From Planctomycetota bacterium (GTDB taxonomy: Bacteria > Planctomycetota > Phycisphaerae > Phycisphaerales > Phycisphaeraceae): DNA of 14,742 nucleotides. The translations under genes and the position numbers were made by a program. The number at the start of each line of letters is the position of its first letter. The stretch's first letter is position 1. Under the pieces are notes generated by a model. The model saw only the letters and a list, made by a program, of their open reading frames with translations. It was not told where the DNA came from and made no database searches. Of this stretch, positions 1 through 8,401 are shown in pieces. The stretch spans positions 1 to 14,742 of the forward strand of contig JAJUHR010000008.1 in the NCBI GenBank assembly GCA_029267795.1. Reading direction: 5' to 3'.

Positions 1-1071
1 GTGCGGGAGTGGGAGGCCAGCCGGGGTGTGGAGGATTTTCACTTTCCCGGGACCGGGCGGCTGCTGGAACTGGAGGCCGGCCGGCCGGATATCCTGCACT
101 GCCACAACCTGCACGGGGGGTATTTCGATCTGAGGCAGCTGCCGGCGTTATCGGCTGTGGTGCCGACGGTGCTGACCCTGCACGACGGGTGGCTGTTCAG
201 CGGACACTGCGCCCATTCGCTGGATTGCATCCGGTGGACCAGCGGGTGCGGGTCGTGCCCCTACCTGAAGGTCGATCCGCCGGTGCGGCGGGACGCCACC
301 GCGTACAACTGGCGACGCAAGCGGGACATCCTGTCGCGGTGCCGACTGTACGTGGCGTGCCCGTCCCGGTGGTTGATGGGGCGGTTTGAACAGTCGATCC
401 TCGCTGCGGGGACGTTGGAGGCGCGGGTTATCCCCAACGGGGTGGATCTGTCGGTATTTACGCCGGGGGATCGGACGGCAGCGAGGCAGGAGTTGGGGAT
501 CCCGCCCGGGGCGTGGGTGTTGCTGTTGGCCGGCCGGGGAATTCGCCGATGTATTTGGAAGAACTACCCCATGCTGCATGGCGCCGTGGAACGCATAGGC
601 CAAAAGCTTGTGGGCCACGACGTCAGGTGCGTAATCCTGGGCGACGACGGGCGTGCCGGAGCCATAGGGGGCGTGCCGGTGATCTCTGTCCCGTACCAAC
701 CCGATCCCGAAAGTGTGGCCCGCTATTACCGCGCTGCGGATGTGTACCTGCACGCGGCCCGCGTGGACACGTTCCCGAACGTGGTGCTCGAAGCGTTGGC
801 GTGCGGCGCGGCGGTGGTGGCCACCGCGGTGGGCGGCGTGCCGGAGCAGGTGCGCGACGGCGAGACCGGGCTGCTGGTGAATCCCGGCGACGCCGAGGCG
901 ATGGCGGACCGCGCCGTGCGTTTGTGGCATGACAGAGCGATGTGGCAGCGGATGACACTGCGGGGCGCCGAGGACGCGCGGCAGCGGTTCGATTTGCAGC
1001 GGCAGGTCGGCGACTACCTGGGCTGGTACCGACAGATCGTCCAGGAGCGGTCCGGTCGGGCCGCCGCCTGA
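1..1071 (+). CDS. Glycosyltransferase family 4 (GT-B fold), 5' end cut by the window
   Basis: This gene transfers a sugar from a nucleotide-sugar donor, probably in exopolysaccharide or O-antigen-like glycan assembly at the cytoplasmic face of the membrane. The visible 356 residues include the N-domain acceptor region typical of the WcaC-like group: HNLHGGYF near residue 35, LHDGWLFSGHC near 60, and a Cys-rich SGCGSCP near 80. The C-terminal Rossmann domain carries AGRGIRR near 177 and FPNVVLEALACG near 258. The usual EX7E motif reads DX7E here (D256, E264). The family normally has about 60-90 more residues before the HNLHG region, including the glycine-rich first strand, so the GTG at position 1 is probably internal and the true start lies upstream. 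The stop is TGA at 1069-1071. The next glycosyltransferase starts 35 bases downstream on the same strand, which suggests one operon. The family is secure; the sugar and acceptor are unknown. Confidence 0.88.
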   Translation: MREWEASRGVEDFHFPGTGRLLELEAGRPDILHCHNLHGGYFDLRQLPALSAVVPTVLTLHDGWLFSGHCAHSLDCIRWTSGCGSCPYLKVDPPVRRDATAYNWRRKRDILSRCRLYVACPSRWLMGRFEQSILAAGTLEARVIPNGVDLSVFTPGDRTAARQELGIPPGAWVLLLAGRGIRRCIWKNYPMLHGAVERIGQKLVGHDVRCVILGDDGRAGAIGGVPVISVPYQPDPESVARYYRAADVYLHAARVDTFPNVVLEALACGAAVVATAVGGVPEQVRDGETGLLVNPGDAEAMADRAVRLWHDRAMWQRMTLRGAEDARQRFDLQRQVGDYLGWYRQIVQERSGRAAA

Positions 1072-1106
1072 TCGGGTATGGAGACGCCGGTCAAGGAGCC
1101 CTTGCC

Positions 1107-1973
1107 ATGAAATGGCCACGGATCTCACTGGTTACGCCCTCATACAACCAAGCACAGTTCCTGGAGCGGACGATCCAGAGCGTGCTCGAGCAGGGGTACC
1201 CGAATCTTCAATACGGGATCGTGGACGGCGGGTCTACGGACGGGTCGATCGACATCATCAAGCGGTACCACGACCGGCTGGACTTTGTGGTCATCGAGCC
1301 GGACGGCGGACAGTCGGAAGCGATCAACAAGGGGTTCCAGCGGGCCAACGGACACATCCTGGGGTGGCTGAATTCGGACGATACACTGCTGCCGGGGGCG
1401 CTGGAAACGGTCGGCCAGTACTTCCAAGAACACCCGCAGACCCAGTGGCTGATCGGCAGCTGTTGCCGGATCGATCACGCCGGCGGGGTGATCGGTGTGA
1501 TCCGGCCGGGGGGGCGGATGACCCTGGGCGGGGCGCTGATCCGCGACGGAGGCTTCGAAGTCCCACAACCGGCGACGTTCTGGCGGCGGCTGCTGACGGA
1601 CCGCGTGGGGCTCCTGGACCCGTCGTTGCATTATTGCATGGACCTGGACCTGTGGTGCCGGTTCTTCGCCGCTGGGGCGCACCCGACGGTCGTCGACCGA
1701 GCGCTGGCGACCTACCGGCTGCACGAGCAGAGCAAGACGTGCGCCCAACCGCTGCGGTTCGTCGAAACCTTGATCCAGATCGAAAAGCGGTACGCGCGGC
1801 TACTCCCGCTGCGGCAGCGCATGCGTTTGTGGCGCATGGTGGGGTACCAGAGGCGGACGTACACGATCCTCACCTCGCCGGGCCGGCCGTGGAACCAGGT
1901 GCTCACGCACCCGTGGTGGCTGGCGTCCCAGCAGGTGCGCCAAGCGCTGTTCTCGCGGCGGCGGGCAGCGTGA
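1107..1973 (+). CDS. Glycosyltransferase family 2 (GT-A fold)
   Basis: This is a 288-residue inverting-type glycosyltransferase that probably adds one sugar to a surface glycan. The GT-A core is clear. TPSYNQAQFLE (residues 10-20) opens the nucleotide-binding domain. DGGSTDGS (40-47) binds the donor. LNSDD (88-92) is the DXD-type metal site. A later MDLDLW segment and YRLHEQSKT complete the usual fold. I place the start at ATG 1107 because AAGGAG lies at 1093-1098 with an 8-base spacer and the protein then begins directly at the first beta strand; the open frame continues upstream but only through the end of the preceding gene. It sits 35 bases after the GT4 gene and is probably co-transcribed and coupled to it. 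No membrane segments are visible, so it is likely cytosolic or peripheral. The specific sugar cannot be told from sequence. Confidence 0.9.
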   Translation: MKWPRISLVTPSYNQAQFLERTIQSVLEQGYPNLQYGIVDGGSTDGSIDIIKRYHDRLDFVVIEPDGGQSEAINKGFQRANGHILGWLNSDDTLLPGALETVGQYFQEHPQTQWLIGSCCRIDHAGGVIGVIRPGGRMTLGGALIRDGGFEVPQPATFWRRLLTDRVGLLDPSLHYCMDLDLWCRFFAAGAHPTVVDRALATYRLHEQSKTCAQPLRFVETLIQIEKRYARLLPLRQRMRLWRMVGYQRRTYTILTSPGRPWNQVLTHPWWLASQQVRQALFSRRRAA

Positions 1974-2060
1974 GCAGGGGGGCGGCTCGGTTTTTGGCTC
2001 TACCCAGTGGGCGGAGAAGGGATCACCACGGCTGCAGGGCGAGTTAGGGGCCCCATCGCG

Positions 2061-2096
2061 CCACCGACCGATTCGAAAACGTTCGAATCGGCGTGG
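2061..2096. repeat. Near-perfect palindrome upstream of ppa
   Basis: A 10-base-pair perfect inverted repeat (arms 2068-2077 and 2082-2091, centre AACG) is built on TTCGAA. It can be extended by four more pairs (2061-2064 with 2093-2096) across a small asymmetric internal loop. No T-run follows, so a plain intrinsic terminator is unlikely. It ends about 30 bases before the proposed -10 box of the pyrophosphatase gene, where an operator or a processing hairpin could sit. It does not match the Bacillus-type LexA box spacing. Confidence 0.55.
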
Positions 2097-2103
2097 AAGG
2101 CGG

Positions 2104-2132
2104 TTTCCTCGCGGGGGAGTCGCGGCTATAGT
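2104..2132 (+). promoter_or_regulatory. Candidate sigma-70-type promoter of ppa
   Basis: TATAGT at 2127-2132 is a good -10 box preceded by GGC. A weak -35 (TTTCCT, 2104-2109) lies 17 bases upstream. Transcription would start near 2139, giving a leader of about 20 bases. The -10 is convincing and the -35 is poor. Confidence 0.35.
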
Positions 2133-2159
2133 GCCGGTTGGGAAGAGAACGGGAGCCGA

Positions 2160-2789
2160 ATGGAGTTTCCCCTGCCTATACCGAGCCGTTATCACCTGGT
2201 ACCCCCCGGGCCGATGGTCCCGGACGTGGTGAACGTGATCGTGGAGATACCCAAGGGCCGGCGGAGCAAGTTCGAAGTCGACAAGGTCACGGGCTTGCTG
2301 CGGCTGGACCGCTACCTCTACTCCTCGTTGCACTACCCGGGCGACTATGGGTTCATCCCCCAGACCCTTGCAGAGGACGGGGACCCGCTGGATATCCTGG
2401 TCATGGTGAACGAGGCGACGTTCAGCGGGTGCCTGATCGAGGCCCGGCCGATCGGTCTGTTCAAGATGACCGACAAGGGGTTCAACGATTACAAGGTCCT
2501 GGCGGTGCCGAATTCGGACCCAATCTTTGCGGACACGCACGACCTCTGGGCGGTGCCGGCACACTTTTTGAAAGAAGTGGAGCACTTCTTCGCGACCTAC
2601 AAGGAGTTGGAGGGATCGGACGGGGAAGACATCGTCCACACGCTGGGCTGGGAGTCCGGGAGCAAGGCGCGAATGGAGATCCGAGCGTGCGTGCACCGCT
2701 TCCTGCAGGCCCAGAAGCAGCACGACGAGGAGCTGAAGGATTCCAAGCCCCCCCAGCCGCACAAGCTTGCCAAACGAAAAAGCCGGTAA
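2160..2789 (+). CDS. ppa: Family I inorganic pyrophosphatase
   Basis: This soluble metal-dependent enzyme hydrolyses pyrophosphate to phosphate and so drives nucleotide, sugar-nucleotide and lipid-precursor synthesis forward. The 209-residue length fits the family. Residues equivalent to the E. coli active site are all present: E29, K37 and E39, R51, Y59 and Y63 around HYPGDYGF, the signature DGDPLD (D73, D75, D78), D105, D110 and K112, and Y147-K148. One small change is Phe38 where E. coli has Tyr in the KYE segment. The start is placed at ATG 2160, with GGAG at 2152-2155 (a tight 4-base spacer), because the protein then begins with the short N-terminus usual for the family. The open frame extends to 2007, but that stretch contains the palindrome and the promoter. 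The C-terminus ends in a short Lys/Arg-rich tail. It stands alone between the glycosyltransferases and a long gap. Confidence 0.95.
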   Translation: MEFPLPIPSRYHLVPPGPMVPDVVNVIVEIPKGRRSKFEVDKVTGLLRLDRYLYSSLHYPGDYGFIPQTLAEDGDPLDILVMVNEATFSGCLIEARPIGLFKMTDKGFNDYKVLAVPNSDPIFADTHDLWAVPAHFLKEVEHFFATYKELEGSDGEDIVHTLGWESGSKARMEIRACVHRFLQAQKQHDEELKDSKPPQPHKLAKRKSR

Positions 2790-2831
2790 AGCGACCGAAA
2801 ACCGTCGGCGGAGTAGGGGATGTATGGCTTC

Positions 2832-2882
2832 CGGACGGCGATGGCGTCCGCCGAGGCGGTTTGATCGGCCTCCCTTTTCTTT
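2832..2882 (+). terminator. Candidate intrinsic terminator of ppa
   Basis: Two hairpins follow the ppa stop by about 40 bases. The first is CGGACG (2832-2837) with CGTCCG (2845-2850). The second is GAGGC (2853-2857) with GCCTC (2868-2872). A T-rich tract (TTTTCTTT, 2875-2882) follows two bases after the second stem. The second stem is short with a 10-base loop, so the call is moderate. Confidence 0.42.
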
Positions 2883-2970
2883 CCACACTCGATAAAAGCC
2901 TTGGTAGTTGTACGCATTCAAGCCTCGGATCGCGTCAGGGCCCCAGCCGGCCTTTGCGTCGTCTATGACG

Positions 2971-3070
2971 TTTTTCGTTTTTCTGTAGAGCGATGAGGCT
3001 CTGGGTGGTTGTGGTGTCGCTCCGCTCCGCCACCACTCCGAACCCCACCGCAATACACCTAAACGAAAAA
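2971..3070. repeat. 100-base inverted-repeat-bounded folded element
   Basis: A perfect 10-base inverted repeat (TTTTTCGTTT at 2971-2980, AAACGAAAAA at 3061-3070) brackets an 80-base interior that forms further stems. One is AGAGC (2987-2991) with GCTCT (2998-3002). Another is GTGGTG (3011-3016) with CACCAC (3031-3036), and partial outer pairing of GGTGG with CCACC is possible around it. The AT-rich arms stand out from the GC-rich surroundings. It could be a structured RNA or the relic of a small non-autonomous element; I see no target-site duplication. Confidence 0.5.
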
Positions 3071-3139
3071 TTCCCTCATTGGGACGAGTCGAAGGCAGAG
3101 ACCCGGGGATCATCGCCGCTGTGGCAGTGTTGGGGGGGG

Positions 3140-3167
3140 TTGGACGATCGAGAGATTCGGTGATAAT
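3140..3167 (+). promoter_or_regulatory. Candidate sigma-70-type promoter of the GH63 gene
   Basis: TTGGAC (3140-3145) and GATAAT (3162-3167) are separated by 16 bases, a good fit to a housekeeping promoter. Transcription would start near 3174, leaving a leader of about 57 bases. A run of eight G residues lies immediately upstream of the -35 box. Confidence 0.5.
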
Positions 3168-3230
3168 CAGCCGGACGAGCTACGACGATGTGGTGCTTGG
3201 GGGGGTTACCGGTCGCGGGGACGGGCGGAC

Positions 3231-6008
<2,778 letters not shown>

Positions 6009-6019
6009 AAAGCCGTTTT

Positions 6020-6061
6020 CGACGCAACGTCGCGCCACGGTGGGCTGAAGGGATTTTTTTT
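6020..6061 (+). terminator. Weak terminator-like region between convergent genes
   Basis: Only 51 bases separate the stops of the two convergent genes. A short stem CGACG-CAA-CGTCG (6020-6032) is followed 21 bases later by eight T residues (6054-6061). The stem is not adjacent to the T-run, so a plus-strand terminator is only a possibility. The T-run overlaps the stop codon of the minus-strand gene. Confidence 0.22.
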
Positions 6062-7988
6062 ACGGCGCGCCTTTAAGCAGCTCTTTGGCGGTTACGCGGT
6101 TTTGCTGGGAGGGCTCTGCCGGTTCGTCGGTTTCACCCGAACTATTGGGTTCCGCAGAGGATTCGACCGGCACCTCGATCGGCAAGGGCTGGGACTCTCG
6201 CACGAAGCGGTACACACCGCCGTACTCCAAAGCGATGGTCTTGAGGGTTTCCTGCGGGTCGGGGTAGAAGAACTGGACGGTGTTGAAAATGGTGTAGCGG
6301 CTGGGGTTCAGTTCCCGCAGCAGACCGAGCAGTTGGTCCCTGTCGATTTCGCCGGGGCCCTTACCCGTGATCCTGTCGGAGAAGATGCACACCAGGTCGG
6401 GGGCGTAGCCCATCGCCACTTTCAGGGCGTTGACCGGGTTGGACGACCCGCTGGGCAGGATGTGCCCCGTGTCGGGGTCGATCCAGCCGATCGTCTGCTC
6501 CTTTATCTTTTGGCTTGCAGCCTTAAGGCCGCGGGGTGGGACCTCGATAGCGGCGTTGTGCTGGAAGAAGATCACGGTGAAGAACTGATGTTCATCGAGC
6601 TGGTTGATGGAAGCGCCCAGCTCGGCGACGACGCGGGGGAGCGTGTCGATCAGCGAGCCGGAGGCGTCGACCAGGAAGATGATGCGGCCGAAGGGCGAGA
6701 AGTCGGTGGCCGGCCGGCCCGGATGATTCATGGGAGCGGTGGGGCTTGCTGGATCGGCGACGGCGGGCCGCGAAACACCCGGCGCAGGCCCGACGGGGGC
6801 GGCGGCGCCCGCGGGGGCGCCTTGCATCCGCAACTGGGTCAGGATCTTCTGTAGCAATTGGTCCGTCGCAGTGGGCTCGGCGGGCCGCGAACGCAGCGTG
6901 CGGGTGATCTCCTGGATGATTTCTTCCTTGACTTCAGCGGATTGCTGACGCACGGCCTGGGCGACTTGGGCGGCGACCTGATCGTTGTCGAGCCTCGGCT
7001 GGCTCTGAACCTGGGTCAGGATCTGGCTCAGCAGCGTACCGGTGTCCTGGGGCAGTTGCGTTTGCAGGGTGACGCGCATCTCTTCGAGCAGGGACTGGCT
7101 GCTCTTTTGAAGATTGGAACCGACCCGGGTATCGATCTCATCGAGGAGCTTCTGATTCTCTTCGGGGTTTTGCCGGGCTTGGGCCACCAGCTCCTCGAGC
7201 ATCTGTTCGGTCTGCTTCCGAGAGGGACCGAACAACTGGTAGATCAGGACGGAGTTTGCCAGGACGAGCAAGGCGACGATCACCCAGACAATGAAAGGGA
7301 TCTGTCGGCGCGGCTGGGCGAGGTCGACCAAGGGGCGGTGCCCGGCAGGGGGGGCGGCGCCGCCCGGGGCCAAGACAGGCTCGGTCCCACGGCTCCGGAG
7401 TACGGGCGCTTGTCCCAGCGAGCTTGGGGTGCCGGGGCGTTCGACCGGCTGCAGCTCGCCGTGTTCGGAGTCGTCCGCTGCGAGTGGTTCACGGGGCGGG
7501 CGGTCAGACCGAGCCGCGACCCCAGGGCCCTGGAGCGCCGCGGCTAACGCTTCCGTAGAGGGTTCAACTTCTTCCCCCTCGATCACCTCGCCCTGTGCGG
7601 CGGGGCCTCGCTCGGCGGGTAGGCGCTGGCTTTTTCGGTCCTGCGGCTGGATCGCGCCTTCGCCGGAGCCGGCCGCGATCGCAGCGTGCTCCATCACAAC
7701 CGACAGCGTATTGGAGCCGATCCGAAACGAATCCCCCTTGTTCAGGGGCGTGGGTTGAGTGATCCGGATGTTGTTGACGAAGGTGCCGTTGGTCGACCGC
7801 AGGTCGTTGATGTGCCACACGCCTTGTTTGCAGAAGACCTCAGCGTGGCTTCGCGAAGTTTGGTGGTCGGTAAGGGGGACCGACCCGTGGCGGCGGCCGA
7901 TCAAGTGCCTGCGGTCCGATGGCAATTCGAAAACGCGATCGAGATCGGGCCCTTGGATGACTTTGAGCACCAGCGCCGTCGAGTTCAT
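6060..7988 (-). CDS. FHA domain - transmembrane - coiled coil - von Willebrand A protein
   Basis: This is a 642-residue membrane protein that probably links phosphothreonine recognition in the cytoplasm to an extracytoplasmic VWA domain. The FHA domain occupies residues 5-100 with IGRR (30-33), SRSH (45-48) and the STNGT signature (65-69). A Pro/Ala/Glu-rich linker follows. One transmembrane helix lies near 230-251 and is preceded by Arg-Arg, which predicts an N-inside topology. Residues 255-375 are Gln/Glu-rich and look helical or coiled. The VWA domain begins at 433 with an intact MIDAS: DASGS (D441, S443, S445), a Ser-rich SGSSNP loop and D538 in FSDR. The tail is acidic and Pro-rich. I start at ATG 7988 because AAGGT precedes it by 6 bases and the FHA fold begins at once; the frame is open to 8051. 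No kinase, phosphatase or chaperone ATPase partner lies beside it. The exact role is unknown. Confidence 0.85.
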   Translation of the reverse strand: MNSTALVLKVIQGPDLDRVFELPSDRRHLIGRRHGSVPLTDHQTSRSHAEVFCKQGVWHINDLRSTNGTFVNNIRITQPTPLNKGDSFRIGSNTLSVVMEHAAIAAGSGEGAIQPQDRKSQRLPAERGPAAQGEVIEGEEVEPSTEALAAALQGPGVAARSDRPPREPLAADDSEHGELQPVERPGTPSSLGQAPVLRSRGTEPVLAPGGAAPPAGHRPLVDLAQPRRQIPFIVWVIVALLVLANSVLIYQLFGPSRKQTEQMLEELVAQARQNPEENQKLLDEIDTRVGSNLQKSSQSLLEEMRVTLQTQLPQDTGTLLSQILTQVQSQPRLDNDQVAAQVAQAVRQQSAEVKEEIIQEITRTLRSRPAEPTATDQLLQKILTQLRMQGAPAGAAAPVGPAPGVSRPAVADPASPTAPMNHPGRPATDFSPFGRIIFLVDASGSLIDTLPRVVAELGASINQLDEHQFFTVIFFQHNAAIEVPPRGLKAASQKIKEQTIGWIDPDTGHILPSGSSNPVNALKVAMGYAPDLVCIFSDRITGKGPGEIDRDQLLGLLRELNPSRYTIFNTVQFFYPDPQETLKTIALEYGGVYRFVRESQPLPIEVPVESSAEPNSSGETDEPAEPSQQNRVTAKELLKGAP

Positions 7989-8131
7989 ACCGTGACCTTC
8001 GCACGCCGCGTGAACGTCAGTCGAATAGTGCCTAGCGGCTGCACGAGCCACTACCGGTTCCGCTGCGGTTGTTTGCGTGCATCACCAACTTCCAAATAAA
8101 TCGCATCTTATGACGTTCAACTTGAGGCCCT

Positions 8132-8154
8132 GCGTGAAGTTGTTGCAACCACGC
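8132..8154. repeat. Nine-base-pair hairpin in the divergent spacer
   Basis: GCGTG (8132-8136) pairs with CACGC (8150-8154), and inside it GTTG (8139-8142) pairs with CAAC (8146-8149) around a TTG loop. A two-base AA bulge separates the stems. It could be an RNA fold on either strand or a protein-binding palindrome. Confidence 0.45.
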
Positions 8155-8187
8155 GAATAGGGCACTCCAAGGAGAGGAGCTCAAAGC

Positions 8188-8217
8188 ATGTGTGCCCGTG
8201 CCGAGGCAATATATTAA
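8188..8217 (+). CDS. Possible 9-codon leader peptide
   Basis: ATG 8188 begins a nine-residue frame (MCARAEAIY) ending at TAA 8215-8217. A double purine-rich Shine-Dalgarno stretch (AAGGAGAGGAG, 8169-8179) lies upstream, with 8 bases between the second AGGAG and the ATG. The ribosome binding site is better than that of most genes here, but so short a frame can arise by chance and no clear promoter was found. Confidence 0.18.
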   Translation: MCARAEAIY

Positions 8218-8287
8218 ATCGCAGTCTTGTGAGAAACAATAGGTCAACCCATTAGCCCGACAACCGTTAATGCTTTGCATGCCGGAT

Positions 8288-8306
8288 CGGCGCAAGCCGC
8301 GTTTTT
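8288..8306 (+). terminator. Short GNRA-loop hairpin followed by a T-run
   Basis: CGGC (8288-8291) and GCCG (8296-8299) close a GCAA tetraloop, followed two bases later by five T residues (8302-8306). It would end a plus-strand transcript from the spacer before the NfeD promoter. The stem is only four pairs, so confidence is low. Confidence 0.28.
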
Positions 8307-8387
8307 CGGTTCGAGCTGAATGTTCGGTTGGGGGTGCGATGGGGTTATCAGGTCAAGCAGCGGACGGTGACTTGAGCTGGCTCATCT

Positions 8388-8393
8388 TATAAT
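8388..8393 (+). promoter_or_regulatory. Consensus -10 box of the NfeD gene
   Basis: A perfect TATAAT ends 8 bases before ATG 8402. Candidate -35 sequences at the right distance (around 8365-8371) are weak, although a TTGAGC lies too close at 8372. Transcription would begin at about 8400-8401, essentially at the start codon, implying a leaderless mRNA or use of the internal start at 8423. Confidence 0.5.
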
Positions 8394-8401
8394 CTGCCCA
8401 C

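Larger units (their letters stand above)
2790..3230. other. 441-base intergenic region between ppa and the GH63 gene
   Basis: This gap holds a candidate ppa terminator near its left end, an inverted-repeat-bounded folded element in the middle (2971-3070) and a promoter for the glycoside hydrolase near its right end. I see no convincing gene. A 14-codon frame from ATG 2820 overlaps the terminator hairpins and is not credible. An antisense open stretch runs through the middle but has no start signal or recognisable domain. Confidence 0.6.
7989..8401. other. 413-base divergent intergenic region with hairpins
   Basis: This is a comparatively AT-rich spacer between the divergent FHA-VWA and NfeD genes. 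It holds a 9-pair hairpin (8132-8154), a 9-codon ORF with a good ribosome binding site (8188-8217), a short GNRA-capped hairpin with a T-run (8288-8306) and the -10 box of the NfeD gene. I could not find a convincing minus-strand promoter for the FHA-VWA gene. Confidence 0.55.

Noticed and set aside
148..1128. Long minus-strand open frame opposite the GT4 gene
   Set aside because: It is a His/Arg/Pro-rich shadow of a strongly recognisable glycosyltransferase; it has no domain and is typical of high-GC antisense frames.
1972..1995. GAGC/GCTC stem with five T after the GT2 gene as a terminator
   Set aside because: Only four pairs with a nine-base loop and overlapping the stop codon; too weak to annotate.
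2820..2864. 14-codon frame with GGAG upstream after ppa
   Set aside because: It lies over the terminator hairpins of ppa and the fit of start and spacing is ordinary; chance is likely.
1800..3113. Long minus-strand open frame across ppa and the following gap
   Set aside because: Most of it mirrors ppa. The part in the gap reads like a plausible protein (with GWGPDAIRGLNAYNYQ) but has no start signal, no recognisable family and overlaps the terminator and folded element. A protein search of that segment for a transposase remnant would settle it.
6054..6061. Run of eight T as a phase-variation tract
   Set aside because: It sits at and beyond the stop codon of the minus-strand gene, so slippage would not switch any reading frame.
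8032..8295. 87-codon minus-strand frame upstream of the FHA-VWA gene
   Set aside because: No ribosome binding site, no domain, and it runs through hairpins of the spacer.
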